A stretch of DNA of 64,000 nt from Solobacterium sp. (GTDB taxonomy: Bacteria > Bacillota_I > Bacilli_A > Erysipelotrichales > Erysipelotrichaceae), in contig JAFRCE010000016.1 in the NCBI GenBank assembly GCA_017404505.1, positions 90,862 through 154,861 of the forward strand, read 5' to 3'. Made by a program: the position numbers and the translations under genes. Shown here piece by piece: positions 56,751 through 64,000 of this stretch; positions within the stretch are counted from its first letter, which is position 1, and each line of letters begins with the position of its first letter. The notes under the pieces are model-generated. The model ran no database searches. It had not been told where the DNA came from and saw nothing but the letters and a program-made list of their open reading frames with translations.

Positions 56751-58601
56751 TCAGAGTGCTTTCTGCACGTCACTCAGACTGCTGCCATTGGTCACCACGA
56801 CGATAACCGTGTCAGAATAGCCGGCTTTTTTAATTTCCGAACGGTCAAATGTCAGAAGCCTGTCACCCTTGCTGACTTTCTGGCCCTGATCCACAAAGGA
56901 CTTAAATCCTTTGCCATCCATCTGAACCGTATCGATACCGACATGGACCAGCACTTCAATACCGTCTTCGCTGGCAAGACCGACCGCGTGTTTTGTCGGG
57001 AATACCATCATGACTTCCCCGTCAAACGGCGCGTATACCGTCTCGCCGCTCGGCACGATGCCGACGGAAGGTCCCATTGTCTCAGCGGAGAACATCGGAT
57101 CCGCGATCTCGGAGGCCGGGATCAGTTTGCCGGCAACCGGCTGGGTAACGCTGCCTTTACCGGTCGTGAAGATTTCATTTTCCGGAACTGTCGTGTCAGC
57201 TGCCGGCACGGCAGCTTCTTCCGCGTCTTCCCGCCAGAGGATAAAGGTCAAGGCGAAGGCGATGCCGCCGGCAATCGCCAGCATGATCGTATAGCCGAAA
57301 TAGTTGTTGATGATCAGATAGCCCGGAATGCCGGTAACACCGTTGGCGTGGGCACCGAGCTTGATGATGGCACCGAACAGCGCGCCGATCGCGCCGCCCG
57401 CCGCCGCGAATACGAACGGCTTCATCAGACGCAGATTGACACCGAAGATCGCCGGTTCGGTAATACCGAGTGAAGCAGACAGAGAAGACGGAATGGCGAT
57501 CGCCTTTGTCTTCTGGTTGCGGGCTTTCAGACCGACAGCCAGGCAGGCGCCGAACTGCGCGAAGTTGGCGGCTGAGGCGATCGGCATCCAGGTATTCAGA
57601 GCACCGGCACCGAGCATGCCGAGTTCAATCGTGTTGTACATATGATGCAGACCCATGACGACGGTAACCGGATAAACGGCGCCCATGACGCCGGCACCAA
57701 TCGGATTGGCGACCAGTTTCGTGGCGCCGTTCAGCACGATCGTTTCCAGACCGGAGAAGATCGGACCGACGATCATGAACGTCAGCAGCGCTGTCACAAG
57801 AACCGTTGTCAGAGGTGTGACAAACAGATCGATCATTTCCGGAACGTGGGCATGGAGCCACTTCTCAACCTTGCACATGATCCAGATCGCGATAACGACC
57901 GGAATGACGTGACCCTGATAACCGAGCTGGTTGATCTGGCCGAGAACGTAATTGCCGATCCTGATGCCCTGGCCGAACAGATACCATACACCGTATCCGT
58001 TGGCGGCGTTCCAGCCGTTGGTCAGAGCCGGATGAACCATCATCAGACCGATAACGGCACCGAGGAATTCATTGCCGCCGAACACCTTGGTGGCGCTGAT
58101 TGCGACAAGAACCGGCAGGAAAGCAAACGCCGTATTGGCGGCCATATCCAGGAAGCCGAACCAGTCGCTGGACTGGAAAGAAGGAATGGCATTGCCGAGC
58201 GCCTCGACAAGGCCCATCATCAGACCGGCCGCGACGATGGCTGGCAAAATCGGCACGAACACGTCACCGAGTGTTTTTACCAGACGTTTCCACCAGGGCA
58301 TATTGGCGGCGGCCGCCGCTTTTACGTCATCTTTGGAACCGGCGGAAACACCGCTGATATCAATAAATTCGTCGAACACTTTGTTTACGGTTCCGGTTCC
58401 GATAATGATCTGAAGCTGGCCGTTTGAAGAAAAAACTCCCTGCACACCCTCCGTGTTTTCCAGCGCCTTGACGTCGACTTTGCTGTTGTCGACAATGGCT
58501 AGACGGAGTCGTGTTGCACAGTGTGCCGCAGAAGCGATATTGTCTTTTCCGCCGAGATGGCTGAAAATTTCTTCTGCGCACTTACGATAATCAAGTGCCA
58601 T
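56751..58601 (-). CDS. PTS glucose-class permease IIBCA (sucrose/trehalose/beta-glucoside type)
   Basis: 616 residues in the order EIIB-EIIC-EIIA. EIIB (1 to about 85) has the phosphorylated Cys28 in AAHCATRLRLAI. EIIC (about 105-455) is a ten-helix channel with VYPVTVVMGLHHMYNTIELGML and the substrate-site SASLGITEPAIFGVNLRLM. EIIA (about 480-616) has the phospho-His in VLVHVGIDTVQMDGKGF. The EIIC is most like sucrose-type members, but the sugar cannot be fixed by eye. No dedicated hydrolase or antiterminator gene is adjacent; ROK kinase is convergent. Ribosome site AAAGGGG. Confidence 0.92.
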   Translation of the reverse strand: MALDYRKCAEEIFSHLGGKDNIASAAHCATRLRLAIVDNSKVDVKALENTEGVQGVFSSNGQLQIIIGTGTVNKVFDEFIDISGVSAGSKDDVKAAAAANMPWWKRLVKTLGDVFVPILPAIVAAGLMMGLVEALGNAIPSFQSSDWFGFLDMAANTAFAFLPVLVAISATKVFGGNEFLGAVIGLMMVHPALTNGWNAANGYGVWYLFGQGIRIGNYVLGQINQLGYQGHVIPVVIAIWIMCKVEKWLHAHVPEMIDLFVTPLTTVLVTALLTFMIVGPIFSGLETIVLNGATKLVANPIGAGVMGAVYPVTVVMGLHHMYNTIELGMLGAGALNTWMPIASAANFAQFGACLAVGLKARNQKTKAIAIPSSLSASLGITEPAIFGVNLRLMKPFVFAAAGGAIGALFGAIIKLGAHANGVTGIPGYLIINNYFGYTIMLAIAGGIAFALTFILWREDAEEAAVPAADTTVPENEIFTTGKGSVTQPVAGKLIPASEIADPMFSAETMGPSVGIVPSGETVYAPFDGEVMMVFPTKHAVGLASEDGIEVLVHVGIDTVQMDGKGFKSFVDQGQKVSKGDRLLTFDRSEIKKAGYSDTVIVVVTNGSSLSDVQKAL

Positions 58602-58758
58602 TTTTTATCCCCTTTCCAACGCCTGGCAAGCGTACTGCCGCAGAAAACAAAAAAGTCCTGACAACAATCAATCATAGGTCTTCACATCAGTATTTGTTTC
58701 CGCGAGCAACTGTAGATAAATTCAGTATATCACATCTGAACCGGCCGGCTGATGCAAC

Positions 58759-58800
58759 AAAAAAAACCTCACTGTTCTTCATCAGAACCTGAGGTCTTTT
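58759..58800 (-). terminator. terminator of the S1-domain gene
   Basis: Minus-strand ACCTCA..GTTCT / AGAAC..TGAGGT stem with eight T; overlaps the stop codon of the S1 gene. Confidence 0.8.
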
Positions 58801-59158
58801 CTTCTGTCATCGCTTCGCTGATCCATTCCGGCATCTTGCGGGCAATGGAGCGGAAACCGATACGCATCGGCGGCAGAGAAGCCTTTGTCATCAGCGGACG
58901 CCGGCGGTTGCGGGTATGCGTGCGGCGTACGGCTTTCAGGGACAGTTTCGCCTGACTGGAGCGCGGATCGTATTCAATTACTTTGACTTTCACCACTTCA
59001 CCGACATGCACGAAACGATTGATATCCTTGACAAAACCGTCACTGATTTCGGAAATATGGATCAGTCCGGTCGTGTGGCCGTCCAGTGAGACAAACGCCC
59101 CGTATGGCTGGATCCCGGTCACCTTTCCTTCGATGATCTGACCTGGTTTGCAGTACAT
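58769..59158 (-). CDS. S1-domain RNA-binding protein (YugI/CvfD/GSP13-like)
   Basis: 129 residues. A single S1 domain fills residues 5-75 (GQIIEGKVTGIQPYGAFVSLDGHTTGLIHISEIS ... VKVKVIEYD). A basic Arg-rich linker (RRTHTRNRRRP) and an acidic C-terminal tail follow. Members of this group bind RNA or ribosomes and influence stress translation. Divergent from the PAP2-like gene. Monocistronic. Confidence 0.9.
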   Translation of the reverse strand: MYCKPGQIIEGKVTGIQPYGAFVSLDGHTTGLIHISEISDGFVKDINRFVHVGEVVKVKVIEYDPRSSQAKLSLKAVRRTHTRNRRRPLMTKASLPPMRIGFRSIARKMPEWISEAMTEEKTSGSDEEQ

Positions 59159-59237
59159 AATTTACCTTCCTACGCAAGTATACCACGTTAACGGACTTGT
59201 GCTATACTAACTACGTTAAAGAAATCAGAGGTTTTAT

Positions 59238-59702
59238 ATGTTTGTTTCCTGGCGTGTTATGGTCCCCTTCTGGTCAGCACTGACAGCCGCTGTCATTGCC
59301 CAGCTGATGAAGCCGGCCATTGGATATCTGACAACTAAAAAATGGAACTGGGCCCTCGCGCATGCGGCGGGCGGCTTTCCCAGCTCCCACAGCGCGCTGG
59401 TTTCTGCCCTGGCCGTTTCCGTCGGTCTGCAGGAACAGTTCCGCTCTTCCATTTTCGCTGTAACCCTGGCAATGGCGACGATCGTTATTTATGACGCGGC
59501 CAACGTGAGGTTTTACAGTGGACAAAATATTAAAGTTACGCAACAATTAATCAGGGATTTACAGAAAATGTATCCTGATCTGTTTGACGATCCGCTGTAT
59601 GACACCAAGATGAAGCCGGTTCTTGGCCATCGCTGGTTCGAAGTGCTCGGCGGTATCGTGCTTGGCTGCATTGTAGCCCTGATCTTCCATATCAGGATAT
59701 AG
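59238..59702 (+). CDS. divergent PAP2 family membrane protein (DUF212/YuiD)
   Basis: 154 residues with four or five helices. The conserved AHAAGGFPSSHSALVSALAVSVGLQ near 47-71 corresponds to the PAP2 phosphatase SxxHS-like region, and VLGHRWFEVLGGIVLGCIVA near 133-152 to the second active-site part. The lipid phosphate substrate is unknown. The NifU-like gene starts 15 bases downstream, so the two are likely co-transcribed. Confidence 0.9.
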   Translation: MFVSWRVMVPFWSALTAAVIAQLMKPAIGYLTTKKWNWALAHAAGGFPSSHSALVSALAVSVGLQEQFRSSIFAVTLAMATIVIYDAANVRFYSGQNIKVTQQLIRDLQKMYPDLFDDPLYDTKMKPVLGHRWFEVLGGIVLGCIVALIFHIRI

Positions 59703-59717
59703 AAAGAAAGGTACACT

Positions 59718-60026
59718 ATGAGTGAAGTGACGCAGAACGAAAAGAAGCTGACAGCAGAAGAAAAGGCTGCTTATGACGACCTCGTTGCCCGTATCAACCG
59801 TACCCTGAACAAGCTCCGTCCCTATATCCAGGCGGACGGCGGCGACGTTCATTTCGAGGGATTTGAGGACGGCATCGTAAGTGTTTCCATGAGCGGTGCC
59901 TGCGCGGGCTGTATGGCTATCAATACAACGCTCAATGACGGTATTGAAGCACTGCTGATCGATGAGGTTCCGGAAGTCAAAGGCGTACGCCTGCTCCCGG
60001 CGGATCCATTCAGTTATTACTTCTGA
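59718..60026 (+). CDS. NifU C-terminal-domain Fe-S carrier
   Basis: 102 residues. The NifU/Nfu domain fills residues 22-98: LNKLRPYIQADGGDVHFEGFEDGIVSV, then the cluster-binding CxxC in SGACAGCMAINTTL near 59-72. Nfu-type proteins deliver [4Fe-4S] clusters to client enzymes. Ribosome site AAGAAAGG. Two terminators follow. Confidence 0.93.
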   Translation: MSEVTQNEKKLTAEEKAAYDDLVARINRTLNKLRPYIQADGGDVHFEGFEDGIVSVSMSGACAGCMAINTTLNDGIEALLIDEVPEVKGVRLLPADPFSYYF

Positions 60027-60060
60027 GCACGGTAAAAACCGTGTTTTCTTTTTGCTTTTT
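60027..60060 (+). terminator. terminator after the NifU-like gene
   Basis: CACGGT-AAAA-ACCGTG hairpin, then TTTTCTTTTT. Confidence 0.8.
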
Positions 60061-60064
60061 ATGT

Positions 60065-60104
60065 AAAAATCCGGTTTTTCTTCCGAAATCCGGATTTTTT
60101 TCGC
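60065..60104 (+). terminator. second tandem terminator
   Basis: AAATCCGG / CCGGATTT stem with seven T, a few bases after the first. The rest of the 200-base gap before glnN is T-rich with only the promoter below. Confidence 0.7.
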
Positions 60105-60174
60105 TATTTTTCAAAAATTATTCTGTTTTTGGCTGGTTTTTCAAATTTTTTTGCCATTTTTTCCGTATTTTTTA

Positions 60175-60203
60175 TTGATTTCGTAAAAACACAGGAATAT
60201 CCT
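60175..60203 (+). promoter_or_regulatory. glnN promoter with overlapping inverted repeat
   Basis: -35 TTGATT (60175-60180), 17-base spacer, -10 TATCCT (60198-60203). The spacer end and -10 are covered by the inverted repeat ACAGGA-ATA-TCCTGT (60191-60205), a possible repressor site. It does not match the GlnR box TGTNA-N7-TNACA. Confidence 0.5.
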
Positions 60204-60230
60204 GTTTACATATAAAAGGAGAAATGTGTT

Positions 60231-62321
60231 ATGGAAATGCCTTTTGCAGATTTTGGCTGTCTGGTTTTCAGCGAAAGAGAAATGGCTGACCGGCTTCCCC
60301 GGCCTGTCTATCAGTCCTGGAAAAAAACGGTTGCCAACGAAAGCACCCTCGACCGGCCCACTGCCGACGCAATTGCTCATGCGATGAAACGATGGGCCAT
60401 GGAAAAAGGTGTGACCCATTTCACCCACTGGTTCCAGCCGATGACCGGCGGAACAGCCGAAAAGCACGATTCCTTTATCGAACCCGGCCCGAACGGCGAA
60501 CCGATTTCCCGTTTTTCCGGCAAGATGCTGATCAAAGGCGAACCGGACGCTTCCAGTTTTCCGAGCGGCGGCCTGCGGGCAACGTTCGAAGCGCGCGGCT
60601 ATACCTACTGGGACGTGACTAGTCCGGTCTTCATCCGCGACAACATCCTTTGTATTCCGACCGTCTTTGTCTCCTATACCGGCGAAGCGCTGGACCGCAA
60701 GGAGCCGCTGATCAAATCGATCGGTGCCCTTTCCAAAGCGGCTACCAGGGTGGTCAACATTTTCGGAGACAAGGATGTCCGCTCCTGCAATATCTCGGTC
60801 GGCCTTGAACAGGAATACTTCCTGATCGACCGCACATACTTCGAGAAGCGTCTTGATCTGAAACTGACCGGCCGCACCCTCTTCGGCGCCCCCGCTCCCA
60901 AACGCCAGGAACTGGACGACCATTATTTCGGCTCGATCCCGGTCCGCGTTTCGGAATTCATGAAAGAAGTCAACCAGGAGTTATGGCGGCTCGGCATCTA
61001 TGCCAAGACCGAACACAACGAAGTCGCTCCCTGCCAGTTTGAACTTGCGCCGATCTTTACCAATGGCAATATCGCTGCGGATCAGAACCAGATCACGATG
61101 GACATCCTGCGCAAGACCGCCCAGAAGCACGGGCTGGCCTGCCTGCTCCATGAGAAGCCGTTCGACGGCATCAACGGTTCCGGCAAGCATGATAACTATT
61201 CGATCATTACCGATGACGGCCAGAACCTTTTCGCACCGGGTGACAAACCGGCCGAGAACATCCGTTTCCTGGTCTTCATGTGTGCCTTCATCAAAGCCGT
61301 CGACACCTATCCGGTGCTGGTCCGGATGAGCGCGTCCGACGCCGGCAACGATCACCGTCTCGGCGCCAACGAAGCACCGCCGGCCATCATTTCGATCTAT
61401 CTCGGCAGCTACATCGAAGACATCCTCTACAGTCTTTATCAGGGACATGAATCACAGAAAGGGAAAAACGAGATCAAAGACTTCTCACCGGTCACCACCC
61501 TTTCTTATATTCCTCATGACAATACCGACCGCAACCGCACTTCCCCGCTAGCCTTTACCGGCAACAAATTCGAATTCCGCATGCTTGGCTCCAGCATGTC
61601 GTCTTCTTTTGCGAACACGGTTCTGAATGCCATCATGGCTGAGTCGCTCAACGAGATCGCCGACCAGCTGGAAGGCATCAAATACCTGCAGGACATCCGC
61701 GAGAAAGCGGTCGACATCTGCCGCAATATCGTGCATGACCACAAGCGCATTCTGTTCTCTGGCGACGGCTATTCGAGTGAATGGGTCAAGGAGGCGGAAC
61801 GCCGCGGTCTTCCTTCGGTCAAGTCCTTCATTGAATCCGTTCAGGTTCTCAACGATCCCCAGGTCGTCAGACTGTTCACCTCGCTCGATATTTATTCTGA
61901 AAAGGAACTGTCCGCTAACCGGACGATCCTCGAAGAGCGCTATGAAAAGAAGATGGTCATTGAAGTCCGCACCCTGCTGGAAATGAGCCGCAAGGACATC
62001 CTGCCGGCCATGAGTGCCGAACTGAACTTCTATGCGAAAACGCTGGCTTCTGCCGGTGATCTGACACCGAAATTCGTCAAAGAGCGTCTCAGCACACTGT
62101 CCGGCCTGATCGATGCGACGGACAAGGCCTGCGCAGCTCTGGAAAAAGGCTGGCAGAAAGCCATGAAAGCACCGGACACCTTCAGCAAAGGTAAGAATAT
62201 TTACTACACTGTCGCACCGCTGATGCTGGAACTGAGGAAACTGATCGACCGTTATGAAATGATCGCTTCCCGGGAATTCTACCATCTGCCGATGTACGAA
62301 GACATGCTGTTCAGTCTGTAA
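60231..62321 (+). CDS. glnN: glutamine synthetase type III
   Basis: 696 residues, the length of GSIII (GlnN), far longer than GlnA. ATP-dependent ammonia assimilation. HFTHWFQPMTGGTAEKHDSF near 61-80 and FPSGGLRATFEARGYTYWD near 107-125 are type III hallmarks; GLEQEYFLIDRTYFEKR near 190-206 holds metal ligands; NGSGKHDNYSI near 315-325 the catalytic flap; and NRTSPLAFTGNKFEFRMLGSSMS near 431 the substrate Arg. Ribosome site AAAAGGAG. Monocistronic, own promoter, terminator after. Confidence 0.97.
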   Translation: MEMPFADFGCLVFSEREMADRLPRPVYQSWKKTVANESTLDRPTADAIAHAMKRWAMEKGVTHFTHWFQPMTGGTAEKHDSFIEPGPNGEPISRFSGKMLIKGEPDASSFPSGGLRATFEARGYTYWDVTSPVFIRDNILCIPTVFVSYTGEALDRKEPLIKSIGALSKAATRVVNIFGDKDVRSCNISVGLEQEYFLIDRTYFEKRLDLKLTGRTLFGAPAPKRQELDDHYFGSIPVRVSEFMKEVNQELWRLGIYAKTEHNEVAPCQFELAPIFTNGNIAADQNQITMDILRKTAQKHGLACLLHEKPFDGINGSGKHDNYSIITDDGQNLFAPGDKPAENIRFLVFMCAFIKAVDTYPVLVRMSASDAGNDHRLGANEAPPAIISIYLGSYIEDILYSLYQGHESQKGKNEIKDFSPVTTLSYIPHDNTDRNRTSPLAFTGNKFEFRMLGSSMSSSFANTVLNAIMAESLNEIADQLEGIKYLQDIREKAVDICRNIVHDHKRILFSGDGYSSEWVKEAERRGLPSVKSFIESVQVLNDPQVVRLFTSLDIYSEKELSANRTILEERYEKKMVIEVRTLLEMSRKDILPAMSAELNFYAKTLASAGDLTPKFVKERLSTLSGLIDATDKACAALEKGWQKAMKAPDTFSKGKNIYYTVAPLMLELRKLIDRYEMIASREFYHLPMYEDMLFSL

Positions 62322-62324
62322 TAT

Positions 62325-62364
62325 GAAAAAGCCGCTCCGGATCATTATCCGGAACGGTTTTTTT
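62325..62364. terminator. bidirectional terminator
   Basis: AAAAAGCCG.TCCGGAT / ATCCGGA.CGGTTTTTTT stem between glnN and the convergent AI-2E-type gene. Confidence 0.85.
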
Positions 62365-62369
62365 ACGTC

Positions 62370-63530
62370 TTATTCTTCTTTGTCGGCCGGCGGGAAATAG
62401 ATTTTCTTTTCCTTCAGTCTTCTGTGGATCCAGTCTTCGATCAGCGTGTAAATGACAGAGAAGACCGGAATGCCGATGAACATGCCGAGAACGCCGAACA
62501 TGGCGCCGCCGGTAATGATGGCGAACATGACCCAGAGAGTTGGCAGGCCGACCGCGTCACTGAGGATATGCGGGCCGATGATATTGCCGTCGATCTGCTG
62601 CAGGATCAGGATGAAGACCAGGAATTCCAGAGCCTGGAACGGATCGATGATCAGCAGGATCAGGGTACTTGGCACGGCACCGATAAACGGACCGAAGACA
62701 GGAATCATATTGGTAATGCCGACAACGAAGGCAATCAGCGGCGCATACGGCATCCGCATCAGGGTGACACAGATATAGCAGATGACACCGATGATCAGCG
62801 AATCCACAAACTTGCCGAAGATGAAGCTGTTGAAGGTATTGGCAGTCAGTTTCAGAACATGGATGAGGTTTTCCGCCGTTCCCTGTCCGAATACACCGTA
62901 AATAAACATCTTGATCTGCCGCTTGAACTTTTCCTCATCCAGCAGAAGATACATCGTAATGATGACACCGATGAAGAAATTCATGATTCCTTTGGCAAAG
63001 GAAATGGAATAAGACAGGATCCGGGCCAGACCGCCCTGCGCGCCGGTCAGCCACTCGGTCAGTTTTTCACCCATCAATTTAACGCCGTTGCTGAGAAACT
63101 GGGCGATTTCCGGCGCGCCGGAATTGATTTTTTCAATCAGTCCCCGCAATGTCTCGACATAGCCGTCAAAGGATGCGATAAAGATCGACAGGCTGCTTGC
63201 CAGCTGCGGAATCAGGATGGCGAAGAACACCACGATGCCGGCCAGAAGCACGATCATGGCAATTGCGACACCGAAATACCGTTTTGTCTTCTTCGACCAT
63301 TTCATATCAGCCAGCAGACTGTCCTCGACAAACCGCCGAAGCGGAACGGTGATAAAGGCAAAGACAATACCGATCAGAAACGGTGCCAGCGTCTGAAAGG
63401 CACTGGCAAAAAAGTTCTTCAGCCAGCCCAGGTTGTTCACCAGCTGGAAGAACAATACGATGATGATGCCGGCGATCGAAAACGCCTTGATGCTTTCCAG
63501 AGTTTCTTCTTTCAGGTTAGAAAATTTCAT
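62370..63530 (-). CDS. AI-2E family (UPF0118/YtvI-type) membrane permease
   Basis: 386 residues, about eight helices: three near the N-terminus, a long amphipathic stretch, then the core VGVICYICVTLMRMPYAPLIAFVVGITNMIPVFGPFIGAVP near 265-305, the family signature, and LQQIDGNIIGPHILSDAVGLP after it. The family includes the AI-2 exporter TqsA and Na+(Li+)/H+ antiporters, so the substrate is open. Basic C-terminal tail. Monocistronic; 289-base gap to metK. Confidence 0.92.
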   Translation of the reverse strand: MKFSNLKEETLESIKAFSIAGIIIVLFFQLVNNLGWLKNFFASAFQTLAPFLIGIVFAFITVPLRRFVEDSLLADMKWSKKTKRYFGVAIAMIVLLAGIVVFFAILIPQLASSLSIFIASFDGYVETLRGLIEKINSGAPEIAQFLSNGVKLMGEKLTEWLTGAQGGLARILSYSISFAKGIMNFFIGVIITMYLLLDEEKFKRQIKMFIYGVFGQGTAENLIHVLKLTANTFNSFIFGKFVDSLIIGVICYICVTLMRMPYAPLIAFVVGITNMIPVFGPFIGAVPSTLILLIIDPFQALEFLVFILILQQIDGNIIGPHILSDAVGLPTLWVMFAIITGGAMFGVLGMFIGIPVFSVIYTLIEDWIHRRLKEKKIYFPPADKEE

Positions 63531-63622
63531 CTTGGTTTTCCTACTCGCTAAGATTATAGCACGGTTCTTTGGGAAATCATTGCGGCGGACACGGCAAACC
63601 AGATATTCTTTCGGAAAGTTTG

Positions 63623-63651
63623 TTGACGGAAGCGGCAGGAAATGATTTAAT
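63623..63651 (+). promoter_or_regulatory. metK promoter
   Basis: -35 TTGACG (63623-63628), 17-base spacer, -10 TTTAAT (63646-63651). Predicted start about 63658, at the first base of the riboswitch P1 stem. Confidence 0.8.
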
Positions 63652-63657
63652 ACTACT

Positions 63658-63750
63658 GTCTTTTATCAAGAATGGGACGAGAGAGTCAGCTCTGCGACTC
63701 CCATACCAACCTGCCGAGGCAAGGTGGTACTGCTGACATCGATAAGGAAG
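63658..63750 (+). promoter_or_regulatory. SAM-I (S-box) type riboswitch upstream of metK
   Basis: P1 pairs CTTTTATC (63660-63667) with GATAAGGAAG (63741-63750). Between them lie TATCAAGA (the conserved S-box opening), a GAGAGAGTC / GACTC and GAGAG / CTCT element with CC and ACC conserved bases, AACC then a CTGCCGAGGCA stem-loop, and AAGGTGGTACTGC, matching the S-box AAGGTGCTAATTCC region with changes. Placement in front of SAM synthetase fits. Downstream, AAGCTCTT (63783-63790) can pair with AAGGGGCTT, hiding the metK ribosome site. That suggests control of translation, with GGAAGAGA / TCTCTTTC as a competing pair. Confidence 0.8.
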
Positions 63751-63819
63751 AGAACCGAATAAAAAAACACTGTCTCTTTCTGAAGCTCTTGAAAAGACAT
63801 ATGGAAAGGGGCTTTTATT

Positions 63820-64000
63820 ATGTCAAGAATGTATTTTACTTCCGAATCCGTAACCAGCGGACATCCCGATAAGATCTGTGATTTCATCGCAGATTCCATC
63901 CTCGACGAAGCACTTCGCCAGGATCCTGACAGCCATATGGCAGTCGAGGCAACCGTCAAGGACGATCTGATCCTGATCTATGGTGAAGCCGGCACACAAG
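63820..64000 (+). CDS. metK: S-adenosylmethionine synthetase, N-terminal part
   Basis: Only the first 60 codons are in the window; the gene continues past the right edge. [21 protein letters not shown] at the N-terminus contains the SGHPDK ATP/metal-binding hallmark, and [22 protein letters not shown] follows as in all MetK. Makes S-adenosylmethionine from methionine and ATP. Ribosome site AAAGGGG 9 bases upstream lies within a potential hairpin of the S-box leader. Confidence 0.97.
   Translation, partial: MSRMYFTSESVTSGHPDKICDFIADSILDEALRQDPDSHMAVEATVKDDLILIYGEAGTQ

Noticed and set aside
58602..58768. Possible LicT/SacT-type antiterminator (RAT) site and weak hairpin upstream of the PTS gene.
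   Set aside because: Stem is imperfect and no RAT consensus could be fitted; no antiterminator gene is adjacent.

Overview
The window is a gene-dense, single-copy-looking chromosome segment from a low-to-mid G+C Gram-positive bacterium (Firmicutes/Bacillota). The evidence is strong Shine-Dalgarno sites, T-box and S-box riboswitches, a type III glutamine synthetase (GlnN), the split HisG/HisZ pair, a glucose-class PTS permease and an Rnf complex. The gene set would suit an anaerobic, gut-type member of the Erysipelotrichia, but that lineage call is inference. Most genes are on the minus strand. No insertion sequence, CRISPR array or prophage was seen. Accessory flavour is limited to the left edge: a DUF262 defence-type gene and two double-glycine-leader small proteins, lying just downstream of a tRNA-Glu/tRNA-Trp pair.

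Layout. 1-1.8 kb: DUF262 gene, two GG-leader proteins, tRNA-Trp and tRNA-Glu. 1.9-6.3 kb: rarA, a MATE exporter divergent from a Crp/Fnr-like regulator across a perfect palindrome, and a Gx-transporter/NusG-II pair. 6.3-13.9 kb: an aromatic amino acid operon (pheA, then aroB-aroC-aroE/K-aroF-aroA-tyrA). Between pheA and aroB is a Tyr/Phe-rich leader peptide followed by mutually exclusive hairpins and a terminator, which looks like ribosome-mediated attenuation. 13.9-22.6 kb: membrane proteins, a second MATE, a histone-H1-like protein, NAD(P)HX repair, and a cytoplasmic glycoside hydrolase with an acidic tail. 22.7-30.4 kb: a complete T-box-controlled his operon (hisZGDCBHAFIE). 30.4-42 kb: an SpaA-type surface protein, a glycosyltransferase fused to a MarR-like domain, a serA-larA-M32 peptidase operon, tRNA-Leu, an EF-G paralogue in an operon with an ankyrin protein behind a terminator-bearing leader, YgjP and tRNA-His.

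42.2-50.4 kb holds the most unusual system. It is an rnfC-D-G-E-A-(Cys-rich protein)-B operon in which RnfD and RnfG carry extra C-terminal FMN-binding domains with ApbE-type flavinylation motifs: five candidate covalent FMN sites in total. RnfB is reduced to its first Fe-S domain, and a lipoprotein ApbE flavin transferase lies next door. I read this as an Rnf machine rebuilt to pass electrons onto a flavin-studded outer face. 50.7-64 kb: HAD, M24, YitT, GNAT, a third MATE, ROK kinase, PTS permease, S1 protein, PAP2-like, NifU-like, glnN, an AI-2E-type permease, and metK behind an S-box riboswitch (cut by the right edge).

Functionally the window is dominated by amino acid biosynthesis, each block having its own RNA-based feedback: Tyr/Phe attenuator for aro, His T-box for his, SAM riboswitch for metK. 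Steps not found in the window are dehydroquinate dehydratase, chorismate mutase, histidinol-phosphatase and the LarA cofactor genes.
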